From: Rhyacophila brunnea
Lineage: Eukaryota > Arthropoda > Insecta > Trichoptera > Rhyacophilidae
Assembly (NCBI GenBank): GCA_022495005.1
Contig: JAGYXB010001403.1
Coordinates: forward strand, 310,001-374,000
DNA length: 64,000 nucleotides
Reading direction: 5' to 3'
Positions 40,404 through 52,320 of the stretch are shown here, piece by piece. The notes below the pieces were generated by a model. That model did no database searches and was not told the DNA's origin. It saw nothing but the letters and a program-made list of their open reading frames with translations. The position numbers and the translations under genes are program-made. Numbering within the stretch: position 1 is the stretch's first letter; every line of letters starts with the position of its first letter.

Positions 40404-41705
40404 CGAGGGTGGGTCAATAATTCCTTAGAAAAAAGCATTAAAACAGTTTTTATTTTTGTATTTTTTTTTTATTTCTCAACATAATCTCCTTGGAGCTCAA
40501 TACACTTGGTTAGACGTTTCTCAATTTTTTTAAACCGTCAGAAAAATAAGTTTTCGGAAGGTCCTCAAAATAAGCATTTGTCCGATCGATGACTTCTTCA
40601 TTTGAAAAAAAACGTTGTCCACTTAGCCATTTTTTTAAGTTTGGGAAAAGGAAAAAGTCACTGGGGGCTAAATCTGGCGAATACGGTGGGTGGTCGACCA
40701 ATTCGAACTTCAATTCTTCAATTTTAGCCATTGATCGTAAACATGTGTGAACACGGGCATTGTCCTGATGAAAGAGGATTTTTTTCCTGTTTAAATGAGG
40801 CCGTTTTTCTTCAATTTTGTTTTTTAGCTGGTCCAATAAAGATGCATAATAATCCCCTGTTATTGTTTTTCCTTTTTCCAAATAGTCAACGAAAATAATT
40901 CCACGTGCATCCCAAAATACAGTAGCCATAACCTTACCAGCTGATTTTACGGTTTTCGCCTTCTTTGGACATGGTTCGCCTTTCGCAATCCACTGCTTTG
41001 ACTGTTCTTTCGTCTCGGGAGTATAGTGGTGTATCCATGTTTCATCTACAGTCACAAAGCGACGAAAAAATTCATCCGGATTGCGTTGCATGAGCGACAA
41101 CAGGGCTTTAGAGGCCACCACCCTATTGCGTTTATTGTCGACTGTGAGCAAACGCGGCACCCATCTTGCAGACATTTTTTTCATGCCCAATTTGTCATGT
41201 AAAATAGAAATGACGCTACCTTTGAGATCCCTGTAACCTCAATTATCTCACTCAACTTTAATCTTCGGTCACTTAACACCATATCGTGGATTTTATTGAT
41301 CATTTCTGGTGTAGTCACCTCTACAGGACGTCCTGAGCGTGGTTCATCCTTTGTTGATGTACGACCACGTTTAAATTCATTTAACCAGTTATAAATAGTT
41401 GCAAGTGAAGGAGCAGATATGCCGTGAACTAAATCCAACTCATTTTTTATTTCCTTTGCTGTTAACCCTTTTATATTAAAATGTTTAATAACAGCTCTAA
41501 ACTCAATTTTCTCCATTTTCCATTTTTCCATTTTCCACAAGCAAATTTTTTTTTTAAATGTACGAGAAACACACAACAACCCGACCAATCTGATTGAAAC
41601 TTCGCAGCATACTGAATCGGTAGTGCCGCTGCATGAAAACAAACCGCTTACAGTACTAGTCGCGCCACCTGTCGGCTTTTCTAAGGACTTATTGACCCAC
41701 CCTCG
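40404..41705 (-). mobile_element. Mariner transposon, nearly complete (1302 bp)
   Basis: Inverted ends CGAGGGTGGGTCAATAATTC and CGAGGGTGGGTCAATAAGTC (read from the other strand), followed by CTTAGAAAA, are flanked by TA. The only gene is a transposase on the minus strand with two single-base frameshifts. It is young compared with its neighbours and lies inside a LINE 3' end. Confidence 0.95.
40432..41515 (-). pseudogene. Mariner transposase (DD34D), broken by two one-base indels
   Basis: The start is MEKIEFRAVIKHFNIKGLTA near 41515. The paired helix-turn-helix region (LTAKEIKNEL, ATIYNWLNEFKRG, DEPRSGRP) is followed by ARWVPRLL, the linker motif of mariner proteins. Catalytic residues are D in VDETWIHHY, D in HQDNARVH and D in YSPDLAPSDFF, with 34 residues between the last two. 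A base is missing near 41222 (ISK then GSVISIL) and another in the A run near 40533, after which the frame would continue to the natural end CIELQGDYVEK. All three Asp are kept. A product could not be made from this copy. Confidence 0.92.
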
Positions 41706-42153
41706 TACATAATGCTTCGCTAAAAATGTCTACATCTGTAGGGAGTGCATTGACCAGCCGCACAGCCCTCGCTATCGGTGCCTGGTAAGCCTGACATGAA
41801 GAAACAGCTTTCACCCAAAAGGTCATTGCTGCGACTACATGTTTAATAATTGACGGGTGCATAAAATTCAAATTTTCCAGAATATCGGGATTGTAAACTA
41901 TACCACGTGAGAGCAGGGTAAATGCTTTAAGAGCAGAAGTGACCTACGAGCTTCATGAGAATAAAAGGCGAGCATGCTTTGAAGAAAGTTGGTCGGAAAA
42001 TACTCGTTGAGAAATTGCCACTGTTAAAGTTTCACATAATACTGAAGAAACTGCTGCAGATTGCTTATCTTCTGGAAACTCAAAAACCGGTCCCAATACA
42101 TATTTGAAGAAAAAGCGCCCCAAATTTGAGAAAAAAGAAAATAACACGGTAAT

Positions 42154-42838
42154 CATCATCAGCTGGGGTCAATCCACTGCTGGGTGAAGGCCTCTTCAAG
42201 CTTCTTCCAACTCTCACGGTCCTGTGTCGTTCGCTGCCACGTATTTCCGCTGAACTTTACCAGTTCGTCAATCCAGCGGCTTTTAGAGCGACCCTGTGGC
42301 CGTTTCGTGCCCCTTGGGTACCACTGGATGACGGCATTTGTCCAGCGGCCGTCCTTTTGGCGAGCAATGTGCCCCAGCCATCTCCATTTCAGCTGTTTGG
42401 CAACGTCTATTACATCGCGTACTCCTGTCTGCTTCCTAACCCATTCGTTTCTCTTACGGTCCTTTCGCGTGATGCCCAACATACACCTCTCAATGCCTCG
42501 CTGTGCGACTCTTAGCCTTTGGACATCTCTCGTATTGAGAGTCCACGTCTCGCAGCCATACGTGAGCACGGGTAGCACACATTGGTTGAACACCTTACGC
42601 TTAAGACATAATGGTAGGTCACCCTTGAAGATACTATTCAGACGTCCGAAAGCACTCCATCCCAACTTTGTTCTTCGAGCGATTTCATCGTGCATGCTTC
42701 CGTCTATGGGCACCTGCTGTCCGAGATAGACGTAGCTGCTGACTTGCTCGAGTTGGGTGCCATTAATACAGATAATCGCAGGGTCTGAAAAACAGTTCCT
42801 CATCACTTTTGTCTATGAGGCGTTTATCTTTAGGCCAG
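42154..42838 (-). mobile_element. 5'-truncated RTE-like LINE with 11-bp target duplication
   Basis: AACACGGTAAT at 42143-42153 and 42839-42849 flanks the insertion. The 3' end on the minus strand carries the short ATGATGATT-type tail usual for RTE elements. Confidence 0.88.
42159..42838 (-). pseudogene. RTE-like LINE ORF C-terminus, open reading
   Basis: The frame VSSYVYLGQQVPIDGSM, LPVLTYGCETWTL, RGIERCMLGITRKDRKRNEW, KWRWLGHIARQKDGRWT and GRSKSRWIDELVKFSGNTWQ matches the C-terminal part of RTE-type endonuclease-reverse transcriptases. No stop interrupts about 215 codons, so the insertion is recent, but the catalytic domains are absent. The plus-strand frame opposite is a shadow. Confidence 0.88.
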
Positions 42839-42849
42839 AACACGGTAAT

Positions 42850-43696
42850 AATGGTTATTATTCATTTAAAAAAAAATCAACAACATTACGGACAAGATAT
42901 TACACAATTCAGATTGATAAAATAATCAGATTCAATTTCGACGATTTAATGTCAAAATAAATGAAGACTTTCCGCAAAATTCAAGTCAATCAGCCGTGTG
43001 TATAACCCGGCTCGTTGAATTTGATATTAAACGTATTTTCCATAATAAATTTATTGAGAGTGGGATGTTTTACGGACCTCAGTGGGCGATCTCTCCCGCA
43101 AATATTTACTCGGTTGACAAACAACAGGTTGCAAAATACCCGCCATACACACCGTGCCCCTGTTTACACGTAATGTTTGAAAACAACTGTTTAAATAATA
43201 AACAGGCATCGCCGTAAATATTTTCAGCTGATCGTTTTATATAAAATAATAAAGATTGTATATAAGTATACTGCAAAGCTATATTGTATCCAAATATTAA
43301 TGCATTAGTGTTAAAAATTACTTAAATTTCAATGGTAACAAACACATTGTTAATGTTTATACTATTATAACAAATAATGCTTACTTTCTTCTAAAACATT
43401 CGTCTTCAACACTCGGTCCACGAGATGTATAGTAATGTGGCACAATTAAATGAATAGCGAAAAATATGCAACCTTCATTTCCGTTTTGATACAGGAATTT
43501 GAGAACAAATTTTAAGATTTACGGAAAAATCTAGTTTTTTCCCCTCTTTTCTTTTAATTGTATAATACAACTTTTACACATGAGCTATATAAGTAAGTAT
43601 ATTATAATATATGTCATGTAAGACCCAAGACAAATTTTATTCACTTAATGTAGCCCAGGGAAGTCAAAAGTGTTCAACCTTCTGATTGGACACATG
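42850..43696. other. Intergenic DNA with one unrecognised 73-codon frame
   Basis: An open frame at 42996-43217 (MCITRLVEFDIKRIFHNKF) has no motif I recognise and no splice or promoter support. The rest is AT-rich. Confidence 0.25.
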
Positions 43697-43704
43697 CTCT
43701 ATAA

Positions 43705-43906
43705 CAGTGATGCACAAACCGCGGTCCAAAACATTAAGTACTTCATTACCAATATATAACTATTAATTTTTAAATAATAAAATTTATCTCTCGTTTGGTA
43801 TAATACATCATTATTTTTCAACACTTTTACCCACTGCGGAAACCCACCGTGAAAAATTAGAAAATTGATAAATTGGGCCTTCTTTCAAATAAGTTGTGCA
43901 CCATTG
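43705..43906. mobile_element. hAT-like MITE (202 bp)
   Basis: Ends CAGTGATGCACAA and TTGTGCACCATTG; flanks CTCTATAA and TTCTAAAA agree at six of eight positions. The right part (CACTTTTACCCACTGC, TTGGGCCTTCTTTCAAATA) is shared with Cyclin E intron 7. Confidence 0.65.
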
Positions 43907-44039
43907 TTCTAAAATACATAAATGATTTAATTAGTGGCGAATTACTTTAAGGTTGGAGAAAAAAGTTAAAAATATATTTTGATATCAAAGAAAATCTACT
44001 TTTCATACGAATACAATTTGCATAGATTTATATTAAATA

Positions 44040-44379
44040 ATTACAAGATAAAAAGAACTTTTTATATACAACGTTTTTAAATTTTCTGTTCAATTATTAT
44101 GCTCAATATGCTGAAACTTGTACTTGATATGAAGTAAATAAAAAAACAAACAAACAAACAAATATAGAATACTGAAATGTGAACATTTTGATTTCCATAG
44201 TAACGCACGTAAATATTAATCAGTTACTTGCTAGGACCACCCACATAGCAACCAATGATAGTGGATTAGATTACGGATTTCTTCAGAAATAACTTTTCAT
44301 AAAAAACAGAATTAACTGAAAATGAATTCAATTCTGCTTGAAGATGGCTAAAAGTATTAAAAGAATGCACTGGCATCGT
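44040..44379 (+). repeat. Dispersed repeat R, copy 2
   Basis: Shares order and most words with 9131-9461 (ACAAGATAAAAAGAACTTTT to AGTATTAAAAGAATGCA); an AAACAAACAAACAAACAAA tract is inserted in the middle. Confidence 0.65.
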
Positions 44380-45019
44380 GTTCTGATATATTCTAAAAGT
44401 TTCAAATGTCTAGCTAGTCGGGAAGTTAGTTAAAAATCGATTGCAAGATTTGTACTGGATAAACAACCACCGGACAAATAAGAATACGAGCTAATAAAAA
44501 CGTTGTAAAATATATTTGTATTGTACCGTTGTATTTTATGTACATACAGCTAATTTTAGAGAGATTCAGCACTTACTTTGTATTAATTCATGGTGGGTAC
44601 TTTATAAAACACATCTATGCTATGGTATTTATCCTATATAAAAATAATTTTAAGATAAGTACCTAATTTTTTAATTATAAAGTAATTTACTATATCAAGT
44701 GCTAGCCATGTTTTATAAATGGTTGTGAGGACATAAAATTATTGTTATGTTTTAAACTCAGAACACGATGTTGCGTTCAGTATCGCTTCTAGAAAAATAA
44801 CTAATGGCGGTTTTATGAATGCAGAGAAAGGGCTGCAGGTTTGGAGACCCTCGTGTGAAAAATGTGCTTATGCCTTAAACCGTCATTGATAGAAATACGG
44901 CTATTTTATGTTACACGACTTTTTTTACATTCAATTTTTTTACACTTAATTTTAAAAAAATACGTAATATTTTGAAATTCTTGCTACTTTATGACGACGT
45001 GACCATGAAAAATCGCCAC

Positions 45020-45520
45020 TGGTAAGAATTTATTGCTATTATAATGATCACTAAATAAGTAATAATATTAAAGAGAAGGTTGAAAGCTCTCGGTAGTCCA
45101 CGAAAAATTTAAAAGCTCCCTAGGAGAAACAGCTGGAGCAAATAAGTTATCATGGTGAATAGTTGAAATTAGAATAACGGAAAATACTTTAAAAAAACTT
45201 ACTATCTATAGTGTGTACTATAAAGTCTCTGTACGTTGAGCTTCAATGCTATAATTTGTTAATTTCTAAGGGTTGATACCCGTTAATAAGTTTGAAGGGG
45301 TCACGCTTTAACCTCTTTACACTTAATTAATCATAGATTACTTTTTTATTGAGAGCCATTAACATGAGTTTAGATAATTTTCGGTGAGAGTAAACGTACA
45401 TGGGGTAAAAGGTAAAGTTTTAATCACACAATGTATACAATTCAGACACTGATATTGTTGAAAGACAAAGAAAGATCACTATTCTAATGGATTTAAGTTT
45501 TGTACTATTCCATTTGAGTC
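45020..45520. other. AT-rich DNA, nothing recognised
   Basis: No coding or transposon motif. A weak inverted pair (AATGGCGGTTTTATG near 44803 and CATGAAAAATCGCCACTGG near 45004) may mark an old hAT MITE just to the left. Confidence 0.3.
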
Positions 45521-45525
45521 GTTTT

Positions 45526-45566
45526 TTGCGACCCGGGTTTCGCCTTTCGGCATCTTCAGGCATTAT
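45526..45566 (-). ncRNA. Hammerhead-ribozyme-like core
   Basis: On the minus strand the order is UGC, CUGAAGA, a GCC-GAAA-GGC hairpin, GAA, ACC-CG-GGU, C, GCA. CUGANGA, GAA and the UH cleavage position agree with the hammerhead core, stem III is a 3-bp minimal stem and stem I has 3 bp. A U is bulged at the base of stem II, which may weaken it. Such minimal motifs are known from Penelope-like retroelements; I see no Penelope ORF nearby. Confidence 0.4.
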
Positions 45567-45579
45567 GTGCACTCACCAA

Positions 45580-46400
45580 AAGGTAAATACACACTGACAA
45601 CGAACACAGTTAACTCTAACTTAATAAGTTAATACATTAGAGTAAGTAAAATCTTTATCATCCACCTATTAAGTCAAAATTATGAAGAGTTGAAGTGTTT
45701 GTAAAAAAACTCATATCACTATTAATACAATCAATATGCGTATACATCGCCAAACCCTAATAATAGATCATTAAATAATAATCAATAAATACTACATTCG
45801 AAAGGTCTGACATCGTCAATACTTGGAATTTAATGAAGTTAATAATATATCTCAATATATCAATAATACGTATCAGTCTCTAAAAAGTTCTATTAGACAC
45901 ATATTCTTACACGCTACTATTTTTTTATAGTATTAATATTATAAAAATAATTATTAATAAAATAAGTGGAACTAGTACTAAATATTGTTTTTATTTGATT
46001 AATACAATGTATTTCCACAAAAATATCATTATTAAAATTTAGTTACGAGTTTTGTGACGCGATTGAAATAATAATTGAATATTTACACAATAGAATAATT
46101 CTGAAAGTATTCTTCTGCATAATAAATTACGAATATTTATTATTCCATCGTGTTTCAAATAATATTCTGATCTGACAATGCTATGTAGACGTATAACTAT
46201 TGCCTTTGAAGTATTTAGATCTATCCCATTATGTTGCTATCCAATTTTATAAATATTCACCCAGCAAGCGAAATAAAACCTTTGTTTGAGTACTGGCAAC
46301 TTTTAAACGATGTAAAAGCATTTAAAACTCTCAAAATCGATATAGAATTGAAGCAGTACCGTCGGATTCCCACAAAAGTTGCAATTAGCCTGTTACTGGT
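45580..46400. other. AT-rich DNA, nothing recognised
   Basis: Several long A/T runs, no motif. Confidence 0.35.
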
Positions 46401-46770
46401 TACAAAAGGCAGTCAAGTAGCGGTGCGAGGAGTTGCCAGTGTGCAAGTACAAAGAAGATTGACGACCCTCCCCTCTCCCCCTCCCCTCCATCCGTCGTCC
46501 CGAGTCGGTGAAAACGTGCGCTTTTCTCGCGAAAGAAAATTCGGCGAACGTCGGCAGATAGCGCCAGCTGCGCTCCGGCCAAAATGGCCCCGATGGGCGG
46601 GATGCGTGTCGCAGGTCCTCCGTGGAAAATAGCTCGACTCAGTTCCATCGTATTTGATCGAATGCGCCGCGTCTCGACAAACACCGGCCACGATCTTTAG
46701 CCTCTCGCGAAATATTATCAATTGTATTTTATTGACCCCGAATACTGAAAGTGCCGCCGAGGTAACGCGC
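46400..46770 (+). promoter_or_regulatory. GC-rich promoter-like block, possible non-coding first exon
   Basis: A sharp island of higher G+C with CCCCTCCCC-type tracts, two CG-rich words (TCTCGCGAAAG, CTCGCGAAATAT) and a TCAGTT initiator at 46639-46644. The sequence then runs to a donor-like GAG/GTAACG at 46762. It could be exon 1 of the gene with the coding exon at 56949. Overlapping frames on both strands have no recognised motif. Confidence 0.4.
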
Positions 46771-49700
46771 CGCTGTGTTTTGGTTTGGAGCTTACACCGT
46801 TCTATTTGAGTGATTTTAATAAAATATTTCGTCCGCGAATAGTTCGCCGGTCAAAGTCTTGCAAGACATCTCCGGGGGATTATCAAATTTAAATGTGATT
46901 ATATACGTAATGCCATGGCTTGTTGATACGTAAATAAATTGATATTCAAATGTTAACGGCAAAGTTTTGCGGAAAATTCAGTTCAAAGGAAAATGACTGG
47001 GCCGAATAAAAGTTTTCCCGTAATTAAAAGAAAGTTGAGATTTATCTCTCGAGAAATTCAAACTCATCTTTGAAGGTATTTTGTACAAAGTGGGTACTTT
47101 ATCTGTTCAAACTGATAATTACGATATATATTATATATATTTATATATACCTACATATACATAAAACCTACTTTTATTAATGTGATAAGTTTATAGTATT
47201 ATGTTGTGTTCATTTATATATAAAAAGCCAACTAGTATATTAAATTTAAAAGCTACAAAATATAACTAATATTTTAATACATAGGCACGTTTTGTAAGCG
47301 GCGATTACAATTATTATTGCTATAGTCACTACTTTATACTAAAGAATATAGCAACTATTAAAATATGTAGGCATTCTAATTCTAGTTTAAAATAGAATAT
47401 AACCAGTATAAACGTTTACCTGTTTAGTTTATATACTAATCTATATATTATTCTAACAAGGATTCAGCACATAAATGTGGGATGTTTTTTTTACAGTTAC
47501 ATTTATATCAAAATTATCTTACAAATCCTTTACTGTTTTAAAATATTTTAATTGTATAAACTGTCAATTACTGGAGATAATGCAGTGTTTTGATAATAAT
47601 AAAACAAATGTAACCCACACGGTTAGGTGGATTAAAGCAGTATATTATATTTTTTTTCACTGTTATTAATTAATTGATGAAAAATTATTATATTATGTAT
47701 ACTAAACATTTAAGTACATATTATGCTAGTTATATATTTAATTATTCGTACTTACTTCCACAGTTAAACATTCTCAATCAGTAACAAAACAGTTTAACAA
47801 CATAATATTTATATCATTTTTTTGACACATACTATTAATATTCACATATTCTAGAAAGTATTAGATAATGAATACAATAGAATTTCTAAACTGAAGATGG
47901 ACAAATTAAAAAAAACATTCAGTCTTCTATAGCAATATTATTCGTAACAATATAGCTTGAAGCGGGCCATGGAATCTTCTGGATCACTAGCAATATATTT
48001 TGTGTGATTGTAATTAATCTCATGGGGTCGTAAAGAGCCTTGGATGTGTAGTTTGTCTTGCAAAAGATAGCATGCACAATCGAAAGAAAGTATTGATTAT
48101 ATAGTTCCAAATCGTGATACCCACTACATATAATATGAGCCTGATATTTTGTTATATACTGAGAATTTTAAAAGAATTAATAAAATGACATATGCAGGTA
48201 CTTAATGTCCCCATGACATTCAGGTTGACATTTTAGCTTTGCTATGAGCGACGGACATAATTCACAAAAGATTCATACATTGTGTTTGTGAATTTATTTG
48301 CGGTTGACATTAAAGTATTTCTACATTGCAGCACTGACACAAAAATGATTTAATGCTAGACATCTTTCACAAACTGAATGAGTAGATATTATTTATTTTT
48401 GTACACACTTTCGTTTTAAGCCAGAAAACGCATAAAGTTCAAAGGGGTATACATAAATTAATATTTAGACGATAAAAGTTATCCGTCTCTGCTTAAGCTC
48501 TCCTGTTAATGGGTTCAACTTATCAATCGGTCTAATAATATCGAACATAACGGGCAATTGTTCCAATAATAAAGATGGAAATAACTCACTTCAAAATCAC
48601 TTAATTCGACTTGCCTGTGGACTTTCCTATTAATTGGCCACCATGCTAGCAGAAATTCCAGCAATGCTATATCGGAAATTCATATGAAAACATATTTCAA
48701 TAAGCTGGTCAATAATACATGAAAAGTTTGTATATATTTACATAATAATATTATTCATATTTGCGCTTGCGATGATCGACTGGCAATATGGCGGCTAATA
48801 AACTCGTAAGTTTGAATCTGGAACATTCACATGGTGTTTGGGGCCAGTACTGTTAAAAACAGTTAAGACACCTCTTCGTGAGGCGACTAAAGATTAATAC
48901 CGGATTGCAGAGTCATTAAAAAAATATTCGGAAGATATATATTAAGGAATGTAAAATACCAATATTATTATTATGACTGCATTTTCTATTTACTGGGTTC
49001 GATCATATCCGGTTGTATACACAAAGTCTTTGGATTTATGCAGCGGTTATTAAACTTCATGGAATCACGTATAAACTATTGGTACGAAAACAATTCTAGA
49101 AATCCGCTTGAAATTTATTTTACAATGTCTTTTCCTTAGTATGTACATACCTACTATGTAGAGGTATAGATTATTATAATGGTACATTGTTAACAGTAAG
49201 ATAATTAATATTATAATGAAAATAATACATTCTACACTAAACAAACAGTATATTGATATGTTTGATAAACGGGTTAATGGACATCAAATTATATTTATGT
49301 TAGGAACTTAGAACACTGCTGCAATACCATAACATTTCTAGTACTTATAAGAACCAGTGGTGGCTTTCTATGTCAAGGAGACGTTGACATTGTTGGGGAC
49401 CCCCGCGTGATTTTTTATGCTATTTTAATGAAATACGATAATAATTAATATGATTTCAGAATTTTTTACATTATAATTTCTCATTTTAAATATACTGCAT
49501 ACCTTCATTACATTGATATTAACGTATCAATGAATATGTAAATTTAATTTAATTATTTTTGAACATTGAACTTAGAATATTGTATATTAATGTTCACGTC
49601 TTCAAACACATATTTTTTAAAACTTTAAATTGTTTGTATAAATATCTGCAAAAACGTATTTTTTATATTAGTTAAAATGTCATTTTAACACGATGAAACC

Positions 49701-49970
49701 GGTCAAAACTATTATTATCGTCAATGTACAAGCCAATTTTACTGTTGTAACCAATGAATGTCATTGGTTGTAACCCTCAAATATAAAATTGTTCAGGAAG
49801 TGATATATATTATTTTATAACAAATTGAGTGGCTTACTCTATACCTATCCTGTGGCTTAATTTTTTGTCAAGTTACAAATGGCTTAAAAATAATTTTTGA
49901 TATAATATTTTTTTTTGGATTTATGATACTTGGAATATGCAAAAAGTCCATCATGTACCATCAAAATGTC
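46770..49970. other. AT-rich DNA, possibly intron; nothing firm
   Basis: TATATA-rich stretch at 47100-47160. A CAGTGGTGGCTTTC word near 49353 with GGGGACCCCCGCG could be a hAT end, but its partner was not found. No supported gene. Confidence 0.35.
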
Positions 49971-49975
49971 ACTTA

Positions 49976-50343
49976 AGCCTCAATTACACTGAGCTTCTTT
50001 ACGAGCTGTTTATTGGCGAATTTAAAAGCGGGCGATTCAGCTACTGCGATTTGATGATTACACACAAAACTTTCCATTCGCTGAGAAGCCACAAGCCAGC
50101 GAATATTTTGACGGAACGTAGCCCGTTTTTTACCGGGAGGTTGGTACTGCGCTCTACTGCGCAGACGCAGTAGGCCCACACGCCGGCGTGTAGCGTGTAA
50201 AGTTGACCGGCTTTCAACTTTTCTCGGTAGAGTATTTACAACCTGCTTATTAGCTTATTCGATGATTACACTGGGCGACTTTACAGGCAGATTGTAAATT
50301 CGCCAATAAACAGCTCGTAAAGAAGCTCAATGTAATTGAGGCT
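49976..50343. mobile_element. Complete foldback MITE, 368 bp, TTA target duplication
   Basis: Ends AGCCTCAATTACACTGAGC and its inverse GCTCAATGTAATTGAGGCT are flanked by TTA at 49973-49975 and 50344-50346, which fits PIF/Harbinger. The inverted ends extend for about 50 bases (to GGCGAATTT). The centre has three nested hairpins: CTACTGCG..CGCAGTAG, ACACGCCGGCGTGT and AAAGTTGA..TCAACTTT. Confidence 0.85.
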
Positions 50344-50639
50344 TTAGGTGAAAATTGAGGGTTACGGCAATTGGCCTGTACAGTGACGTATGTGAAATAC
50401 ATATTATATATTATATTTTATTTTAATTGATGCACTATATTTCCAACAAGAATTGGCAGTTCACGCCATTTGAATGGTTTTCGAAGTTGCAAAATACCAG
50501 ACATACTCGAATCTTATGTCATCGTATATGGCGCAAGAGGGCTAACATATATTTAAAGAATGAGAATTTATATTTCTTTGATCATTTCCCTGAAGCTATC
50601 GGCAGCCACACGTGGTTGATTACTTAAAAATTAAACACA

Positions 50640-50900
50640 AAATGATTTATTGAGACTAGAATCAATTCAAGTTACAAAAAAATGGCGCCGGTAGCGGTTC
50701 AACAAAATATTTCAATAAATAAAGGTTGGGCGCCCAGAGCGGAAAGATCGAGCGAATAAAATAATTTATCCTGTCAACAGTTCTCAACATTGACAGGCGT
50801 AAATCAATCGAACCAATCGAGAATGGCGATGCGACGCGTTGCGATGGATCCAATCGGCGTCGACGTCCCGGCGCCTCCAAGCTTGATTTATGTTCCCTTG
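50640..50900. other. GC-raised block of unknown nature
   Basis: Contains GGCGCCGGTAGCGG, GGGCGCCCAG and GCGACGCGTTGCG. Words resemble retroelement primer sites, but no LTR pair or polymerase gene was found. The minus-strand frame (MEAPGRRRRLDPSQRVAS) is not recognised. Confidence 0.25.
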
Positions 50901-51533
50901 TTTCTCATCGGTGTTCATTTTGTAAAATACCTCCCATCTCTGGATACTACGAGAGTTGTCGATTTAAATCCAATTTAGATCCATATAAGAACAGTTTACT
51001 ATCGCTTGGATATAAGATAATAATTCTCATAAGACATGCAATTTTATAATTAGATCGGACATGCACACTGAATTTGTGTACGGGGCCGATAAAATGTCAC
51101 TGATTGATGAATTGACGAAATTACTAGACGTTCACTTGACACAGTAACATGCTTAAAGTTATGGTGTTCGAATATATTATATATTATGGACCGAGTTAAA
51201 TAAGGGCATTATGCATAATCCCCCCCGCAGAGAGATAAATATTTAATATTTTTTTATTTTGACAGGTCAGTGTCGCTCAATTTTTTTCAATTGACAACTA
51301 AATCTTTTCAAAATTAATGCAAAAAATACTACTTTTCTCATTTAGTTCACTTTACTGTAAATATTGCTGATATATAAAAAGAAGAATAAAATAAATTGTA
51401 TGTAATTAAACACTGGTAAAATAAAACATTACGTTATTATGTTTTATTACAAAAATCTATATTTAGTAAACCATTTCTTTTATTCAACGAATAATTCCCA
51501 AGATTTTGAGAATATAACATTCCATATATATTG

Positions 51534-51656
51534 AACATACATAACTAGAAAACACCTCAGATATATAATATATACCCACTAGAAAAAATCATATTTGAAA
51601 AAAATATACGATGCTCGGCGAGCAGGTGTGAGGTGTTTTCAAGTCATGTATGTTTA
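51534..51656. mobile_element. Short inverted-repeat element
   Basis: ACATACATAACTAGAAAACA and CACCTCA at the left are inverted at the right (TGAGGTGTTTTCAAGTCATG, TATGTT). About 65 bases separate the arms. Confidence 0.55.
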
Positions 51657-51784
51657 AAAATATATATATTTTTTCGTCTAAATATAATTCGATTTACAAA
51701 TAATATAAACAGTAAGTCAAAATGATGAATTAAACAAATATATATTTTCACTTTTCCTGGACATTACGCATAATACTCAATTAA

Positions 51785-52035
51785 TCACTTCGTCAACAAC
51801 TCAAATCGAGTCTTTGCTCCATCCACTGCTTTTATCCAGATGTCTTGATACTATATTTTCCATTCTCCAGCCGTCGAGCAGGGCTCTAATATCGGTCTCC
51901 TCCAAGAGCATCCTGATTGAACTTTTCCCTTTTGATTTTAGGACAAGAACCATTTTCGGTACTGTGTCTCTGGCATACACTGACTCCGTGAATTTACCAG
52001 TTCAGCTTTATAAGTTTTATGAAGGTGGAGAGTTT
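51785..52035 (-). pseudogene. Possible LINE C-terminal fragment
   Basis: The minus strand reads WIKAVDGAKTRFELL, similar to [14 protein letters not shown] in the LINE tail at 5150-5355. Upstream codons lack clear LINE motifs, so this is weak. Confidence 0.3.
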
Positions 52036-52320
52036 TGAATCACAGTACATGCAGTATAACGCACCATTATATCTGAGTCTTCACACCTCAACGGATCACT
52101 CACTCATCTTTCACTCAAATGTGTCGAATAGTCCAGCTGTTTTCACAGCTATTGATATTGACTAGGATAAAAATATTATTATTTATTTATCTATTTTGTT
52201 TATTGTTTGAAGGAGGATAAGTCAAGCCAAAACATTCAAATAATATACGGTTGATATGAAAATATTCTTTTATACATTTATGTCTTTGTGCTATACATAC
52301 CATTCTACATTATATTATAT

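Larger units (their letters stand above)
40169..42142 (-). mobile_element. LINE 3' end (Jockey/CR1-like), interrupted by mariner
   Basis: On the minus strand YNPDILENLNFMHPS and ARAVRLVNALPTDVDIFSEA resemble the extreme C-terminus of insect LINE reverse transcriptases. The frame breaks exactly at the mariner end (41705); after the mariner the sequence continues as an AT-rich 3' UTR that ends in a TAAATAAATAAATAA tail at 40169. Clade assignment is tentative. Confidence 0.6.

Noticed and set aside
42184..42729. 181-codon plus-strand frame
   Set aside because: Antisense shadow of the RTE-like LINE ORF on the minus strand.
44800..45020. hAT MITE with GGCGATTTTTCATG ends
   Set aside because: Ends are only partly inverted and no 8-bp duplication could be found.
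50662..50880. LTR retrotransposon primer site and gag frame
   Set aside because: GGGCGCCCA-like words alone are not enough; no LTR pair, protease or polymerase motif was found.
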